Of a stretch of 64,000 bases of DNA, positions 7,983-18,767 are shown in pieces. The stretch lies in contig BPGE01000001.1 in the NCBI GenBank assembly GCA_026002875.1, positions 3,658,001 to 3,722,000 of the forward strand. The letters run 5' to 3'. The DNA is from Bryobacteraceae bacterium (GTDB taxonomy: Bacteria > Acidobacteriota > Terriglobia > Bryobacterales > Bryobacteraceae). Position numbers and translations under genes: made by a program. Each line of letters opens with the position of its first letter. Positions within the stretch are counted from its first letter, which is position 1. The notes under the pieces are model-generated. The model was not told where the DNA came from. It did not search any database and saw nothing but the letters and a program-made list of their open reading frames with translations.

Positions 7983-8261
7983 ATGAACCCGCCATCCGCA
8001 TTCACCGATTTCAGGGATGAACTCGAACGCCACGAGTTCCAGATGGGCGCCGAAGCCGGCCGCCTCGCCGTCACGCTCGACATCCTCACCGACGCGCTGA
8101 TCCTCGTCGGCCAGCACGGCGTCTATTGCCAGAGCGCGCGGCAGCCCGGCAAGCCCGCCATGGATGTCCAGATCATCTCGCAGAACATCCTGCAGGCCAA
8201 GGAGCTCGTCTCGAGCGTCATCGAGCTGCTGCGCGCCCGCAAACGCGAATCGCAGGGCTGA
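7983..8261 (+). CDS. Small helical protein of unknown function
   Basis: I do not recognise this 92-residue protein. It is rich in helix-forming residues and has a central segment LAVTLDILTDALILVGQHGVYC that is amphipathic to hydrophobic, followed by ALVSSVIELL-like heptads near the C-terminus, so a helical bundle or dimer is likely. No signal peptide is seen. It is divergent from the CBM9-like gene across 23 bp and convergent with the acyl-CoA synthetase gene. A TATCAT hexamer 8 nt before the ATG and the lack of a ribosome-binding site suggest leaderless translation. Codon use matches neighbouring genes, which supports a real gene. Confidence 0.7.
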   Translation: MNPPSAFTDFRDELERHEFQMGAEAGRLAVTLDILTDALILVGQHGVYCQSARQPGKPAMDVQIISQNILQAKELVSSVIELLRARKRESQG

Positions 8262-8267
8262 CGCGGA

Positions 8268-11006
8268 TCAGTTCAGCTCCAGCCGCGCCGACACCACCGG
8301 CTCGTCCACTTCGCGCTGAATCCTGAATCCCAGCTTCTCCGCCACAAACTGCATCGCCGTGTTCTCGGCCAGAATGTCGGCGACGATCGCCTTCACGCCT
8401 TCTTTCCGCCCGATGTCGATCAGCCGCTTCAGCAGCTCCGTGCCGAGACCCTGGTTCTGGTAGTCGTCCGTCACCACGATCGAGAACTCGGCCTCGGGCT
8501 GCCCCAGCCCCTGCAGGCGTCCCACGGCGATGATCTGCTTCTGGCCCGTCGCCGGGTCGGTGCGTTCCGCCACCAGCGCCATTTGCTGCGCGTAATCAAT
8601 GAAGCAGATCCGGATCAGCCGCTCGTGCGCCACCCGCTGGCTCAGGTTCAGCACCTGGAGATACCGGTGGTACACCGTGCGCTCTGACAGCGACTCGTGG
8701 AACCGCACCATCGCCGGCTCGTCTTCCGGACGGATGGGCCGGATTGTCACCCGCTCGCCGTTCCGCATCGTCCACTCGCCAGCGTACTCGGCCGGATACG
8801 GACGGATCGCCGGCCGCGGCAGGTCCTGCTCCCGCATCTGCGGATCGTGCAGCACCACGCGCGCATCCAGCGCCAGCAGCCGCTCCGGCGACGCCAGCAG
8901 CGGGTTGATGTCCAGCTCCTTGATCCACGGCTGCTCCACCACCAGCCGCGAGAACCGCACCAGCAGCTGCTCCAGCCCCGCGATGTCCACGGGCTTGCGC
9001 CCGCGCACTCCTTTCAGCGCCGTGAAGATCTTCGTCCGCTCCATCATCCGCCGCGCCAGCGTCGTGTTCAGCGGAGGCAGCGCCAGTGCGCGGTCCTTGA
9101 ACACCTCCACCAGCTGCCCGCCCATGCCGAACAGGATCACCGGTCCGAATTGCGGGTCGATCGTCGAGCCCAGGATCACCTCGTAGCCGTCCAGCTTCGC
9201 AAACGGCTGCACGTTCACGCCCTGGAAATGTTCCGCGCCCGCCTTCTCTTCCACGCTCGCACGGATCGCCTGGAACGCCCGCCGCACGGCCTCTGCATCG
9301 CCCAGGTTCAGCTGCACGCCGCCCACGTCCGTCTTGTGCGTGATCGTCAGCGAGTGCAGCTTCAGCACCACCGGATACCCCATCTGCTCCGCCGCCGCCA
9401 CGGCTTCGTCCTCCGTGGCCGCGATGATCGACGGCAGCACCGGAATCCCGTACGCCGCCAGCACCTGCTTCGATTCGTGCTCGGTCAGGATCGTGCGCCC
9501 TTCGCCGCGCACGCGGTCCAGAATCTCGCGCGCTTTCTGCGCCGCGCCGCCCTCGTCATCGCCTGCGTAGCTCGGCGTCTCGTACAGCCCCCGCAGATTG
9601 TACGTGTAGCGCCACATGTAATTGAACATGCGCGCCGCCGTGTCCGGATACGGGAACGTCGGAATGCCCGCCTGGTTCAGGATCTGCTCGCCCGCGGCCA
9701 CTTCCACGCCCCCCATCCACGACGCCAGCACCGGACGGTCCCCCAGCTTCGCCAGCGGCCGCAGCAGTTGCGCCGTCTGCGTCGCGTCGGTCATCGCCTG
9801 CGGCGTCAGGATCACCAGCATCCCGTCCGTGTTCTCGTCCTTCGACACCACTTCCAGAGCCTTCGCATAGCGGTCCGGCCCCGCGTCGCCGATGATGTCC
9901 ACCGGATTGCGGTGGCTCCAGGTCGGAGGCAGAAACTGGTTCAGCTCCTCGATCGTCTTCTGCGAAATCTCGGCCAGCTCCCCGCCGCCCAGCAGCAGCG
10001 CGTCCGCCGCCAGCACGCCCGGTCCGCCCGCGTTGGTCAGGATCGTCAGCCTCGGTCCCTTCGGCCGCGGCTGCTTCGACAGAACCTCCGCCATGTAGAA
10101 CAGCTCGGCGATCGTCATCACCCGCAGCACGCCGCTGCGCCGGAACGCCGTATCGAGCACGTCGTCCGAGCCCGTCATCGCCCCCGTGTGCGACGCCGCT
10201 GCGGCCGATCCAGCCGCCGTCCTTCCCGCCTTGATCACGATGATCGGCTTCGTATACGCCACCTCGCGCGCCGCAGACAGGAAGCTCCGCGCGTCGCCCA
10301 CGCTCTCCATGTAGATCAGAATCGCCCGCGTCTTCGGATCATCGCCCAGGTAGTAAATCAGGTCGCCCCAGCCCACGTCCGCCATCGCCCCGATCGACAT
10401 GAATGCGCTGAACCCCACGTTCTCCTTCAGGCTCCAGTCCAGCACCGCCGTGCACAGCGCGCCGCTCTGGCTCAGGAACGCGATGTTGCCCGTCCGCGCC
10501 ATCGCCGCCGCGAACGTCGCATTCACGCCCGTCGGCGGAATCATGATCCCCAGGCAGTTCGGCCCGATGATCCGCATCCCCGCCGCGCGCGCGTTCTCCA
10601 CCAGCTGCCGCTCAAGTTCCGCGCCCTCCGGCCCCACCTCCTTGAACCCCGCCGAGATCACCACCGCCGCCTTGATCCCCGCCTCCCCGCACTCCTTGAT
10701 GATCCCGGGGATCAGCCGCGACGGCGTCACCACCACCGCCAGGTCCACCTCCGCCGGAATCTCTTTCACGTTCTTGTAGGCCTTGATGCCCAGCACGCTC
10801 GGCCGGTTCGGATTCACCGGAAATACCGCTCCGCCAAACGGCGAGCTGATCAGGTTCCACAGCGTCGTGCGGCCCACTGACCCCGGATTCTCTGTCGCGC
10901 CGATCACCGCCACGTTCTTCGGCTTGAAGAACGGATCCAGCGGATGCTCTTTTTCTCCAAAAATGTTGTGCGCCTTCTTCAGGGATTTTCCGCTTCCAGG
11001 TTTCAT
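8268..11006 (-). CDS. ADP-forming acyl-CoA synthetase fused to GNAT acetyltransferase
   Basis: This 912-residue protein has the layout of bacterial Pat-type protein acetyltransferases. From the N-terminus there is a CoA-binding Rossmann domain (about 25-150), a succinyl-CoA-ligase-like domain with the phospho-histidine motif S-H-T-G-A-M-T-G around His273, an ATP-grasp domain (about 490-700), and a C-terminal GNAT domain (about 745-905) with the acetyl-CoA loop Q-N-Q-G-L-G-T-E-L. Proteins of this type either make acyl-CoA with ADP release or acetylate lysines, often those of acetyl-CoA synthetase. The ATG at 11004-11006 was chosen because GGAAAGG lies 5 nt before it; an in-frame ATG at 11081 lacks such support. 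Confidence 0.88.
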   Translation of the reverse strand: MKPGSGKSLKKAHNIFGEKEHPLDPFFKPKNVAVIGATENPGSVGRTTLWNLISSPFGGAVFPVNPNRPSVLGIKAYKNVKEIPAEVDLAVVVTPSRLIPGIIKECGEAGIKAAVVISAGFKEVGPEGAELERQLVENARAAGMRIIGPNCLGIMIPPTGVNATFAAAMARTGNIAFLSQSGALCTAVLDWSLKENVGFSAFMSIGAMADVGWGDLIYYLGDDPKTRAILIYMESVGDARSFLSAAREVAYTKPIIVIKAGRTAAGSAAAASHTGAMTGSDDVLDTAFRRSGVLRVMTIAELFYMAEVLSKQPRPKGPRLTILTNAGGPGVLAADALLLGGGELAEISQKTIEELNQFLPPTWSHRNPVDIIGDAGPDRYAKALEVVSKDENTDGMLVILTPQAMTDATQTAQLLRPLAKLGDRPVLASWMGGVEVAAGEQILNQAGIPTFPYPDTAARMFNYMWRYTYNLRGLYETPSYAGDDEGGAAQKAREILDRVRGEGRTILTEHESKQVLAAYGIPVLPSIIAATEDEAVAAAEQMGYPVVLKLHSLTITHKTDVGGVQLNLGDAEAVRRAFQAIRASVEEKAGAEHFQGVNVQPFAKLDGYEVILGSTIDPQFGPVILFGMGGQLVEVFKDRALALPPLNTTLARRMMERTKIFTALKGVRGRKPVDIAGLEQLLVRFSRLVVEQPWIKELDINPLLASPERLLALDARVVLHDPQMREQDLPRPAIRPYPAEYAGEWTMRNGERVTIRPIRPEDEPAMVRFHESLSERTVYHRYLQVLNLSQRVAHERLIRICFIDYAQQMALVAERTDPATGQKQIIAVGRLQGLGQPEAEFSIVVTDDYQNQGLGTELLKRLIDIGRKEGVKAIVADILAENTAMQFVAEKLGFRIQREVDEPVVSARLELN

Positions 11007-11062
11007 TGCAGCCTTTCCGGTCTGAAACGTTGATTTGAAACTGCGCATTCCCATCATCCCGC

Positions 11063-11088
11063 CCCGCACCGCCCGGGGCAAGTGCGGG
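11063..11088 (-). terminator. Possible hairpin downstream of the BNR-repeat gene
   Basis: CCCGCAC and GTGCGGG form a 7-bp stem around a 12-nt GC-rich loop, about 20 bp after the stop of the BNR gene and before the acyl-CoA synthetase gene. No T-run follows, so intrinsic termination is doubtful. The rest of this 100-bp gap shows nothing else clear. Confidence 0.25.
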
Positions 11089-11106
11089 ACGGATGACGGA
11101 ATCGCC

Positions 11107-14100
11107 TCACTGATAGCGGCCCTGCGTGTACGGCACGCCGGCTGCGTCCAGCGCCTGCTCGAACTTCTTCAGCTCCTCGAGCAGGGTTTTCAGTTTCGCC
11201 CACTCTTCCGCCAGCTCCTCGCCTGCGATGCGCAGGTTGGTCTGCATCGTTCCCGTCGGCGGGCTCGTCATCCCGCGCGTCACCGCCACGGCGTTCGCCG
11301 CCCGCGCCTGAATCGACGTCGGCGCGCCGGACTCCAGCCCCCGCAGCGTTTCATCGCCGCGCAGCTTTCTCAGAATCGCCGTCACGCGCGCGTCCAGCTT
11401 CGACGCAGTTTCGATCATCGCCGGCTGCGCCGGTCCGTCCAGCAGCGCACGCCGGATCGCCGTCAGCTTCGCCTTCGCCTGATTGGCCGAATCCAGCGTC
11501 CCCAGCACCTGCCGCTGCACGCGCAGAGCCCGCTCGATGAATTCATCCCGCGCCTTCCGTTCCGCTTCCGTCAGCGCCCCGGCCGCGTCCGCTTCCACCG
11601 TGATCGTCTCTTCCGCGTTCAGCGGAGTCACCACTCCTCCGGCCTTGCGCGCCAGCGAAACCTTGTATACGCCCGGCGCTGCCAGCGCTCCGCCCGCCGG
11701 CTGCTGCCGCTGCCCGCCCTCGTCATCTCCGCCCTGCTGCTGCCCCTGTGGTCCCGCGCTGATCGCCGGTCCGCGCAGATTCCACGTCACGCGGTGCAGC
11801 CCGCGCGTGGCAGGTCCCGTCAGGTGCCGCACCACACGGCCCTTCGCATCGGTGATCGTCAGCAGGATCTGCGGCGGCTCTTCGTCGTCTTCCGCCGTCA
11901 GCTCCGCCTGCGACGGATACAGCGCCGGATCTTTCTTCGCCTGCTCCTGCCGCTGCTGCCGCTTCGTCCGCACCGTCTCCTTCAGCCAGTACGTGATCGT
12001 CGCCCCGTACGGCGGATTCTCCGCCATCCACAGCTGCTCGCCCTGCGAACCCCGGCTCTTGCCCGTGTCCTGCACGAACACCACCGCCTTCTTCACCGGA
12101 AACACGTGCGCCGCTTTCTCGAACACCTCCTGCTTCACTTGCCGCAGCGGCGAGTAATCGTCCAGCACGTAGAAGCCGCGCCCGAACGTCGCCAGCACCA
12201 GGTCTCCTTCGCGCTCCTGAATCGCCAGGTCCCGCACCGGGATCGTCGGCAGGTTGTTCCGCAGCCGGATCCACTTCTTCCCGCCGTCTGCCGTGAAGAA
12301 CAGCCCGAACTCCGTGCCGCAGAACAGCAGGTTCGGATTCACCGGATCTTCCGCCAGCGACAGCGCCGGTCCGTTCTCCGGCAGGTTGCCCGAAATCGAA
12401 GTCCAGGTCGCTCCCTTGTCCGTCGACTTCATCACATACGGCTTGAAATCCCCGTTCTTGTGGTTGTCGAACAGCGCGTACACCGTGTTCACGTCATGCC
12501 GCGACGCCACCAGCCGCTGCACGTACACTCCGATCGGTCCGATCGAAGACAGGTCCGGCAGCCCCTCGATCTTCTCGATCTTCCGCCACGTCTTGCCCCC
12601 GTCTTCCGTCACATGAATCAGTCCGTCGTCGCTGCCCGTGTAGATCAGCCCTTCCTTCTTCGGCGATTCGCTCACCGCCGTCAGGTTGCCGAACGTCGAC
12701 GTCGACTGGTGTTTCGCAATCGCCTCCGGCGGCCAGATCTTCCCCATCACCGGCAGCCGGTTGCGGTCCGTCTGCCGCGTCAGGTCGCCGCTCACCGGCG
12801 TCCACGTGCTGCCCCGGTCATCGGACCGGAACAGCCGGTTCGCCCCGAAATAGAGCCGCGACGGATTGTGCGGGCTGATGATGTAGGGCGACTCCCAGTT
12901 GAACCGCAGCGGCGGCTCGCCTTTGCCCTCCACTGGACGGATCGGCACGCGCTCTCCCGTCCGCCGGTTCAGCCGCACCAGTCCGCCGTACTGCGACTCC
13001 GCGTACACGATGTTCGGGTCCGTCGGATCGATCCGCACCACGAACCCGTCGCCGCCCGTCACCACGAACCAGTCGTTGTTCGTCGCCCCGTCCACCCCGC
13101 GCGTCGCCGACGGTCCGCAAACTGTGTTGTTGTCCTGCGTCCCGCCGCAGACGTTGTAAACAGGCGCGGCGTTGTCGGCGGCCACATTGTAAAACTGCAT
13201 CACCGGCAGGTTCGTGATGTGCCGCCACAGCCGCCCGCCGTCCCACGTCTCGTAAATCCCTCCGTCGCAGCCCGCCAGTATATGGTTGCTGTCCTTCGGA
13301 TCGATCCACCAGGCGTGCGTGTCCACGTGCTTGGCGCGCTCGCCCACCACGCGCCACGTCGCGCCGCCGTCGTCGGAGACGCGCACGATCACGTCCATCA
13401 TGTAGAGCCGCCCCGCCAGTTGCGGGTCCGCGTACACGCGCCCGTAGTACATCGGCAGCCCGGCGAGACTCGAACGCCGCTCCCAGCTCTCCCCCGAATC
13501 GAGCGAACGGTACGTCCCCGTGCTCTCTCTCGTTGCTTCCACCACCGCATACACCAGCCCTCGCTGCGCCCGCGAAAACTCCAGCCCGATCCGCCCCATT
13601 TCGCCGCCCGGCAGCCCTGTCGTGATCTTGCGCCACGTCTTGCCGCCGTCGTTCGACTTGTAGAGCGCCGACTCCGGTCCGCCGTGGATCAGCGTCCATA
13701 CATGACGCCGCCGCTGATGCGCCGCCGCCAGCACGACATCGGGATTGAAAGGATCAATGGCGACATCCGTCACGCCCGTGTTTTCGCTGATCTTCAGCAC
13801 CTGCGTCCACGTCTGTCCGCCGTCCGTCGTCTTGAACAACCCCCGGTCCCCGCCCGGCGACCACAGCGGACCCTGCGCCGCCACGTACACCACGTTCGAA
13901 TCGCGCGGGTCGATCACGATGCGTCCGATGTTGCCCGAGTTCCTCAGCCCCATGTTCTTCCACGTCCGCCCGCCGTCGGCGGACCGGTACACGCCGTCCC
14001 CGTAACCGACGCTGCGCTGCGCGTTGCGCTCGCCCGTGCCCACCCACAGCACGTTCGGATCGCGCGGGTCCATCGCCACGTCGCCGATCGAATAGCTCCC

Positions 14101-14388
14101 TTCGTTCTGGAAAATCGGCGTCCACGTCGTCCCCGCGTTCGTCGTCTTCCACACGCCCCCGGAAGCCACGCCCGCAATCCACGTCGCCGGATGCGACGGA
14201 TGCGCCACCAGCACCGTCACCCGTCCGGACAGCAGCGCCGGTCCGATCGAGCGCAGCCGGAACGCCCGGAACGTGGACTCCTGCCACGGGTCATTGGCAT
14301 CAGGCTTCGACGGCGCCGGCTTCGGCGCCTCCTGCGCCGCCAGCACGCAGCAGCCGAGAAGAACAGCAAGACTCGTCGTGAACCGCAT
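11107..14388 (-). CDS. Secreted BNR/VPS10-type beta-propeller protein
   Basis: This 1093-residue protein is built largely from Asp-box repeats (S-x-D-x-G-x-T-W): examples read [31 protein letters not shown] and S-T-D-K-G-A-T-W. These are typical of sialidase-like and VPS10/sortilin-like propellers, often annotated as glycosyl hydrolases in Acidobacteria. Two propellers probably occupy residues 40-740. A C-terminal helical segment (about 880-1080) follows a strand-rich linker. The N-terminus [14 protein letters not shown] is a signal peptide, possibly with a lipobox. No catalytic sialidase residues were identified, so enzymatic activity is open. TAGACT lies 9 nt before the ATG. Confidence 0.85.
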   Translation of the reverse strand: MRFTTSLAVLLGCCVLAAQEAPKPAPSKPDANDPWQESTFRAFRLRSIGPALLSGRVTVLVAHPSHPATWIAGVASGGVWKTTNAGTTWTPIFQNEGSYSIGDVAMDPRDPNVLWVGTGERNAQRSVGYGDGVYRSADGGRTWKNMGLRNSGNIGRIVIDPRDSNVVYVAAQGPLWSPGGDRGLFKTTDGGQTWTQVLKISENTGVTDVAIDPFNPDVVLAAAHQRRRHVWTLIHGGPESALYKSNDGGKTWRKITTGLPGGEMGRIGLEFSRAQRGLVYAVVEATRESTGTYRSLDSGESWERRSSLAGLPMYYGRVYADPQLAGRLYMMDVIVRVSDDGGATWRVVGERAKHVDTHAWWIDPKDSNHILAGCDGGIYETWDGGRLWRHITNLPVMQFYNVAADNAAPVYNVCGGTQDNNTVCGPSATRGVDGATNNDWFVVTGGDGFVVRIDPTDPNIVYAESQYGGLVRLNRRTGERVPIRPVEGKGEPPLRFNWESPYIISPHNPSRLYFGANRLFRSDDRGSTWTPVSGDLTRQTDRNRLPVMGKIWPPEAIAKHQSTSTFGNLTAVSESPKKEGLIYTGSDDGLIHVTEDGGKTWRKIEKIEGLPDLSSIGPIGVYVQRLVASRHDVNTVYALFDNHKNGDFKPYVMKSTDKGATWTSISGNLPENGPALSLAEDPVNPNLLFCGTEFGLFFTADGGKKWIRLRNNLPTIPVRDLAIQEREGDLVLATFGRGFYVLDDYSPLRQVKQEVFEKAAHVFPVKKAVVFVQDTGKSRGSQGEQLWMAENPPYGATITYWLKETVRTKRQQRQEQAKKDPALYPSQAELTAEDDEEPPQILLTITDAKGRVVRHLTGPATRGLHRVTWNLRGPAISAGPQGQQQGGDDEGGQRQQPAGGALAAPGVYKVSLARKAGGVVTPLNAEETITVEADAAGALTEAERKARDEFIERALRVQRQVLGTLDSANQAKAKLTAIRRALLDGPAQPAMIETASKLDARVTAILRKLRGDETLRGLESGAPTSIQARAANAVAVTRGMTSPPTGTMQTNLRIAGEELAEEWAKLKTLLEELKKFEQALDAAGVPYTQGRYQ

Positions 14389-14397
14389 ACGCGGCTC

Positions 14398-14403
14398 AGT
14401 CTA
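14398..14403 (-). promoter_or_regulatory. Putative -10 hexamer of the BNR-protein gene
   Basis: TAGACT on the minus strand ends 9 nt before the ATG at 14388, with no Shine-Dalgarno sequence between. A leaderless or very short-leader transcript is inferred. Confidence 0.35.
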
Positions 14404-14470
14404 TCGCAGCGGCCGGGATCCTGAAGTTGCCTGCACTGGCCCCCTCTCCGGCGGCATCTAACACCATGAA

Positions 14471-15976
14471 GTGCAAACCATCGCCGTCACCGGCGCCACC
14501 GGCTACATCGGCGGCCGCCTCGTCCCGCGCCTCGTCGAGGCGGGCTATCGCGTCCGCTGCCTCGTGCGTTCCCCAATGAAACTGCGCGACCGCACGTGGG
14601 CGTCCTCCCCGCAGGTCGAAATCATTGCGGCGGACCTCTCAGATGAAAACGCCGTCCGTTCCGCCCTGCAGGACTGCACCGCCGCGTATTATCTCGTTCA
14701 CTCCATGATCAGCGCCGGCAAAGACTACGCCGCGCAGGATCTCCATCTCGCCCGCACGTTCGCCTCGGCAGCCGCGCAGGCGGGCGTCGGCCGCATCCTC
14801 TATCTCGGAGGACTGGGCGAAACCGGTCCCGGGCTCAGCCAGCACCTGGCCTCCCGCCGGGAAGTCGAAGCAGCCCTGCAGTCCGACGGCGTGCCCGTCA
14901 CCGTCTTCCGCGCCGCCATGATCATCGGCAGCGGCTCGGCCTCGTTCGAGATTCTCCGCTATCTCGTCGAACGCCTCCCCGTCATGGTCACGCCCCGCTG
15001 GGTCCATACGCCCTGCCAGCCCATCGCCGTGCGCAACGTCATCCACTATCTCGCCGCGGCGCTGGACTCTCCGGAAACCGCCGCCCAGACGTTCGACATC
15101 GGCGGTCCCGAGGTGCTCACCTACCGCCAGATCATGGACATCATGGGCGAAGAGCTCGGCGTCGGCCGCCGCCTCATCCTCCCCGTCCCTGTTCTCACGC
15201 CCCGCCTCAGCTCCTATTGGATCCACCTCGTCACCCCGCTCCATCACTCCATCGCCCGCCCGCTCGCCGAAGGATTGCGCAATCCCGTCGTCTGCCGCGA
15301 AACACGCATCCGCGAGCTCATTCCCCAGCCTCTGCTGACCGTCCGCGAAGCCATCCGCGCCGCTCTTCAGAAAACAGGCAGCGGCGAAGCGGAAACCACC
15401 TGGACCATGGCCGGCCCCGTACCCGGCGACCCCGATTGGGCCGGCGGAAAAGTCTTCGTCGACTCGCGCGCCACCCTCGTGCGCGCGCCCGCTGCGGAAG
15501 TGTTCCGCACCGTCTGCCGCCTCGGCGGCCGCCACGGCTGGTACGCCAACTGGCTCTGGGAGATCCGCGGCTTCCTCGACCGCCTCGTCGGCGGCCCCGG
15601 ACTCCGCCGCGGGCGCCGTCATCCGGATTCCATCGAACTCGGCGAGGCGCTCGACTTCTGGCGCGTCGTCGGTCTCGAGCCGCCCCGCCTGCTCCGCCTT
15701 CGCGCCGAGATGAAACTGCCCGGCGAGGCGCTGCTCGAATTCCGCGTCGAGACTCTCGGTCCAGACGCCAGCCAGCTTGTTCAGGAAGCGCGCTTCCACC
15801 CCCGCGGACTTCTCGGGCTGCTCTACTGGTTCGCCGTCACCCCGTTTCACGCCTTCGTCTTCCAGGGCATGCTCGACGCATTGCGCCGGGAAGCCGGACG
15901 CGCCGCCTCTAGCGGAAGCTCTTCAGCGCTTCCTCATAGCTCTCCCGCACGTCGAACACCGTATCCAGGCGCGTGA
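14471..15976 (+). CDS. SDR/NmrA-like oxidoreductase with DUF2867 C-terminus
   Basis: This 501-residue protein begins with a Rossmann nucleotide-binding motif V-T-G-A-T-G-Y-I-G-G-R-L at about 6-17. The extended SDR/NmrA-like domain covers about 1-300 and is followed by a DUF2867-type domain (about 320-475) with F-V-D-S-R-A, W-Y-A-N-W-L-W-E-I-R-G and P-F-H-A-F-V-F-Q-G-M. Substrate is unknown. Translation is read from GTG at 14471 because no in-frame ATG lies upstream; the nearby ATG at 14466 is in another frame. The last 23 codons run through the 3' end of the convergent STAS gene (68-bp overlap) and give a Ser/Pro/Arg-rich tail unlike the rest. Confidence 0.85.
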   Translation: MQTIAVTGATGYIGGRLVPRLVEAGYRVRCLVRSPMKLRDRTWASSPQVEIIAADLSDENAVRSALQDCTAAYYLVHSMISAGKDYAAQDLHLARTFASAAAQAGVGRILYLGGLGETGPGLSQHLASRREVEAALQSDGVPVTVFRAAMIIGSGSASFEILRYLVERLPVMVTPRWVHTPCQPIAVRNVIHYLAAALDSPETAAQTFDIGGPEVLTYRQIMDIMGEELGVGRRLILPVPVLTPRLSSYWIHLVTPLHHSIARPLAEGLRNPVVCRETRIRELIPQPLLTVREAIRAALQKTGSGEAETTWTMAGPVPGDPDWAGGKVFVDSRATLVRAPAAEVFRTVCRLGGRHGWYANWLWEIRGFLDRLVGGPGLRRGRRHPDSIELGEALDFWRVVGLEPPRLLRLRAEMKLPGEALLEFRVETLGPDASQLVQEARFHPRGLLGLLYWFAVTPFHAFVFQGMLDALRREAGRAASSGSSSALPHSSPARRTPYPGA

Positions 15977-16265
15977 TCCGCAGCAGCTCGCGGATCTTCG
16001 GCGGCATTGCGGCGAGCTTCAGCTCCGCGCCTTTCTCATTGGCCAGCGACAGCGCGCCCACCAGTTCCCCGATCCCTGTCGAATCCAGCTGCGTCGCGCC
16101 GCTGAAGTCCACCAGCAGCTTCTTCGCGCCGCCGTCCAGAGCCTCGCGCATCAGGTTCCGCAGCGTGTTCGTCGCCAGCCCCAGCGTGATGCGCCCCTGG
16201 CACCGGATCACGGTCACGTCGCCTTCCTGGCGGCTCTCGATGCGGTGTGCGGACGGCTGTGTCAT
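15909..16265 (-). CDS. STAS-domain anti-anti-sigma factor
   Basis: This 118-residue single-domain protein matches SpoIIAA/RsbV antagonists: V-T-V-I-R-C-Q-G-R-I-T-L-G at the first strands and L-V-D-F-S-G-A-T-Q-L-D-S-T-G-I-G-E-L containing the serine that is phosphorylated by an anti-sigma kinase and dephosphorylated by a PP2C enzyme. It would act in the cytoplasm as a partner-switching signal. No anti-sigma kinase or sigma factor is next to it, but a SpoIIE-type phosphatase lies about 9 kb away on the same strand; a link between them is speculation. The start ATG at 16263-16265 is clear. Confidence 0.9.
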   Translation of the reverse strand: MTQPSAHRIESRQEGDVTVIRCQGRITLGLATNTLRNLMREALDGGAKKLLVDFSGATQLDSTGIGELVGALSLANEKGAELKLAAMPPKIRELLRITRLDTVFDVRESYEEALKSFR

Positions 16266-16291
16266 GGCGGTCTTCGTATCCTAGCACCGCC

Positions 16292-17323
16292 TCACTGCCG
16301 CGGCAGCGCGGCGGCGATCGCCTCCAGCGCGCGCACGCAGTCGGCGCGGCTCGCGTCGTAGTGCGTCACCGCCCGCAGCGTGGAAGGTCCGATCGGATTG
16401 ATCAGCACGCCCTGCTCGCGCAGCCGCGCGCTCAGCTCCGCCGCCGCCATCCCCGTGCCGCGGATGTCGAAGATCACGATGTTCGTCTGCGGCACGGCGG
16501 GCTCTACGCGCACGCCGCGCAGGTTCGCCAGCCCTTCCGCCAGCAGGCGCGCGTTCGCGTGGTCCTCGTGCAGCTTGGGCGGCGTCTCTTCCAGCGCCAC
16601 CAGCCCCGCCGCCGCCAGCACCCCCGCCTGCCGCATCCCCCCGCCCAGCCGCTTCCGGTACAGCCGCCCCTGCGCGATCACGTCCCGCGGTCCCGCCAGA
16701 ATCGAGCCCACCGGCGCGCCCAGCGCCTTCGACAGGCAGAACATCACCGTATCGCCCGGCTCGCACAGCTCGCGCACGCTCGTCCCGCACGCCGCGGCCG
16801 CGTTGAAGATCCGCGCCCCGTCGATGTGGACCCGCAGCCCCAGCCCGTGCGCCCGCGCGCACACGTCGCGCAGCACCTCCACCGGATACACCGTCCCGCC
16901 CGCCATGTTGTGCGTGTTTTCCAGCTCGATGCAGCCCGTGTCCGCCGCATGCGGCCCCAGCGGCCGGATCGCCGGCTCGATCCTCTCCCACGTCAGAATC
17001 CCGTCCGGCGTGTCCAACGGCCGGATCAGGCAGCCCGAAAACCACGCCGTCATCGACAGCTCGTAGTTCAGCAGGTGACCGCGCGAGTCGCAGATCACCT
17101 CCTGCCCGTGCCGCGTCAGGCACTTGATCGCGATCGTGTTCCCCATCGTCCCCGACGGCACGAACAGCGCCGCTTCCTTCCCCGTGATCTCCGCCGCCCG
17201 CTCCTCCAGCCGGTTCACCGTCGGGTCTTCGCCGTACACGTCATCGCCCACCTCCGCCTCCGCCATCGCCCGCCGCATCGCCGCCGTGGGCTTCGTCACC
17301 GTATCCGATCGCAGGTCAATCAT
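16292..17323 (-). CDS. ltaE: Low-specificity L-threonine aldolase
   Basis: This 343-residue PLP enzyme cleaves L-threonine or L-allo-threonine to glycine and acetaldehyde. The start [13 protein letters not shown] is diagnostic for the family. P-S-G-T-M-G-N holds the cofactor phosphate at 57-62, H-I-D-G-A-R (Asp168) binds the pyridine nitrogen, and Lys199 in C-L-S-K-A-L-G forms the Schiff base. The ATG overlaps the hemW stop as TGATG, and cyaY lies upstream of hemW, so the three genes form one transcription unit. A metabolic link is possible through glycine or other amino-acid supply, but this is inference. Confidence 0.93.
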   Translation of the reverse strand: MIDLRSDTVTKPTAAMRRAMAEAEVGDDVYGEDPTVNRLEERAAEITGKEAALFVPSGTMGNTIAIKCLTRHGQEVICDSRGHLLNYELSMTAWFSGCLIRPLDTPDGILTWERIEPAIRPLGPHAADTGCIELENTHNMAGGTVYPVEVLRDVCARAHGLGLRVHIDGARIFNAAAACGTSVRELCEPGDTVMFCLSKALGAPVGSILAGPRDVIAQGRLYRKRLGGGMRQAGVLAAAGLVALEETPPKLHEDHANARLLAEGLANLRGVRVEPAVPQTNIVIFDIRGTGMAAAELSARLREQGVLINPIGPSTLRAVTHYDASRADCVRALEAIAAALPRQ

Positions 17324-18399
17324 CACAGGAACGCCTCGAACACTTCATTGGACAACATCACGCCGCGCCGCGTCAGCCGCAGCCGCGCGCCCGCCCGCTC
17401 CAGCAGCCCCTCGCGCACGAACCGCTCCACCGCCTCCCCGAACCGCGCCTCGTCCTCCGGTCTGAGATCCACGCCCTCCATCAGCCGCAGCCCGGTCAGA
17501 TACCGCTCGGAAGCAACGTCCGCCCGCGTGCGTTGCGTCTGCGGTCCCCGCTCCGCGTATCCGCGCACATCGTCGGTGTTCGCCCAGCGCCACTCTCCGT
17601 CGAAAGAGTGCGCGTCCGCCCCGAATCCCGCGTACTCCTCCATCCGCCAGTACTTCAGGTTGTGCAGCGACTCATGCCCCGGCCGCGCAAAGTTGGAAAT
17701 TTCATACCTCCGCCACCCGCGTTTTTCCAGAAATTCCACCGCCATTTCGTAAAAATCCGCGATCTTTTCCTCCGCCGGCACCGCCCCCGCGGCGAACCGC
17801 CCGCCCCCGCTCAGCAGCTCCCGCCCCAGCCGCGAGTCCTCGTCCACCTCCAGCATGTACACCGAAACGTGCGGCGGCTCGAGCCGTTCGATCCACTCAA
17901 GCGACGTCCGCCACCCCGCTTCCGTCTGCGCCGGCAGCCCCGCGATCAGATCCAGGTTGATGTTCGTGAGCCCCGCCCCGCGCAGCAGCGCCACGTCCCG
18001 CTCCACTCCCTCCGCCGTGTGCTTCCGCCCCGTGCGCCGCAGCTCTTCTTCCACGAAACTCTGCACGCCCAGGCTCGCGCGGTTGATCCCGCAGTCCGTC
18101 CACGCCCGCACGGCATCCGCGTCCACCGCCCCCGGCGCCGCCTCCAGCGTCGCCTCCTTCCACGGCCGTCCCGGCGCCAGCGCGAGCACTGCCCGCAGCG
18201 CCTCCGCGGGCATCGACCCCGGCGTCCCCCCGCCCAGGTACACCGTCTCTGGCGTCCACCGCCACTCGTGCCCGCCGATCTCTTCCAGCAGCCGCTCCAG
18301 ATACCGCGCCTGCAGTTCAGCCGGAAACACGCCCGACGCGAAGTTGCAGTACGTGCACTTCTGCGAACAGAACGGCCAGGAAATGTAGACGCCCGGCAC
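17323..18399 (-). CDS. hemW: HemW-like radical SAM heme chaperone
   Basis: This 358-residue protein belongs to the HemN/HemW family. The N-terminal cluster motif reads [12 protein letters not shown] (Cys11, Cys15, Cys18). The fourth cysteine found in coproporphyrinogen dehydrogenase HemN is replaced by Phe, which points to HemW, a heme-binding chaperone that inserts heme into respiratory enzymes. V-Y-L-G-G-G-T-P and S-L-G-V-Q-S-F follow in the radical SAM barrel, with a HemN_C-like C-terminal domain. Translation begins at GTG (18397-18399), immediately after the TAG stop of cyaY. The frataxin-HemW pair suggests an iron-sulfur and heme supply role. Confidence 0.9.
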   Translation of the reverse strand: MPGVYISWPFCSQKCTYCNFASGVFPAELQARYLERLLEEIGGHEWRWTPETVYLGGGTPGSMPAEALRAVLALAPGRPWKEATLEAAPGAVDADAVRAWTDCGINRASLGVQSFVEEELRRTGRKHTAEGVERDVALLRGAGLTNINLDLIAGLPAQTEAGWRTSLEWIERLEPPHVSVYMLEVDEDSRLGRELLSGGGRFAAGAVPAEEKIADFYEMAVEFLEKRGWRRYEISNFARPGHESLHNLKYWRMEEYAGFGADAHSFDGEWRWANTDDVRGYAERGPQTQRTRADVASERYLTGLRLMEGVDLRPEDEARFGEAVERFVREGLLERAGARLRLTRRGVMLSNEVFEAFL

Positions 18400-18717
18400 C
18401 TACAGCGTAAACTCGGGAATCCGCACGCGGATCGCGTCCGCGATCAGCTCTTCCAGCGTCCGCCCGTCGTCGAGCGCGAACGCCGAACCGTTCCAGTCCA
18501 GCTTGTAGCTCTTCACGTGCGCCGACACCCAGATCTGGCGCACCGGCGAGTTCGGGCTCACCACGAACCGCTCGCGCGGCTCTTCAAACTCGATCGTCAG
18601 CGCGCCCGCGTTCATGTCCACGTCGAACTCGTATTCATCGCTGGCTGCGGCGAGCTTGCGGTACAGGCTCTCGATGGCGTCGCCCGCCGCCTGGGCAAAC
18701 TCCTGTTCCGTGAGCAT
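18400..18717 (-). CDS. cyaY: Frataxin-like iron donor protein CyaY
   Basis: This 105-residue protein looks like bacterial frataxin, which binds iron and regulates iron-sulfur cluster assembly. It has an acidic N-terminal helix (MLTEQEFAQAAGDAIESLY), then strands with L-T-I-E-F, R-F-V-V-S-P-N-S-P-V-R-Q-I-W-V-S-A and D-W-N-G-S-A-F, and a final helix L-E-E-L-I-A-D-A-I. Length matches E. coli CyaY. The start at 18715-18717 was chosen because the conserved helix begins there and TACACT lies 7 nt upstream. Its TAG stop abuts the GTG of hemW. CyaY is best known from Proteobacteria, so its presence here deserves a phylogenetic check. Confidence 0.85.
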   Translation of the reverse strand: MLTEQEFAQAAGDAIESLYRKLAAASDEYEFDVDMNAGALTIEFEEPRERFVVSPNSPVRQIWVSAHVKSYKLDWNGSAFALDDGRTLEELIADAIRVRIPEFTL

Positions 18718-18724
18718 CTCTTTC

Positions 18725-18730
18725 AGTGTA
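18725..18730 (-). promoter_or_regulatory. Putative -10 hexamer of cyaY-hemW-ltaE
   Basis: TACACT on the minus strand ends 7 nt before the cyaY ATG. No ribosome-binding site is present, so leaderless transcription of the operon is inferred. Confidence 0.4.
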
Positions 18731-18755
18731 GCGGGGCGCGCCGCAGTCCAGCCGA

Positions 18756-18761
18756 TACAAT
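18756..18761 (+). promoter_or_regulatory. Putative -10 hexamer of the TPR operon
   Basis: TACAAT ends 6 nt before the GTG start at 18768. The divergent cyaY promoter is only about 25 bp away, so the two promoters share a very small intergenic region. Confidence 0.4.
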
Positions 18762-18767
18762 GGAAGC

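Noticed and set aside
8268-11006. Reading the acyl-CoA synthetase as a simple acetate-CoA ligase
   Set aside because: A C-terminal GNAT domain is clearly present, so the protein may act as a lysine acetyltransferase; the simple name would mislead.
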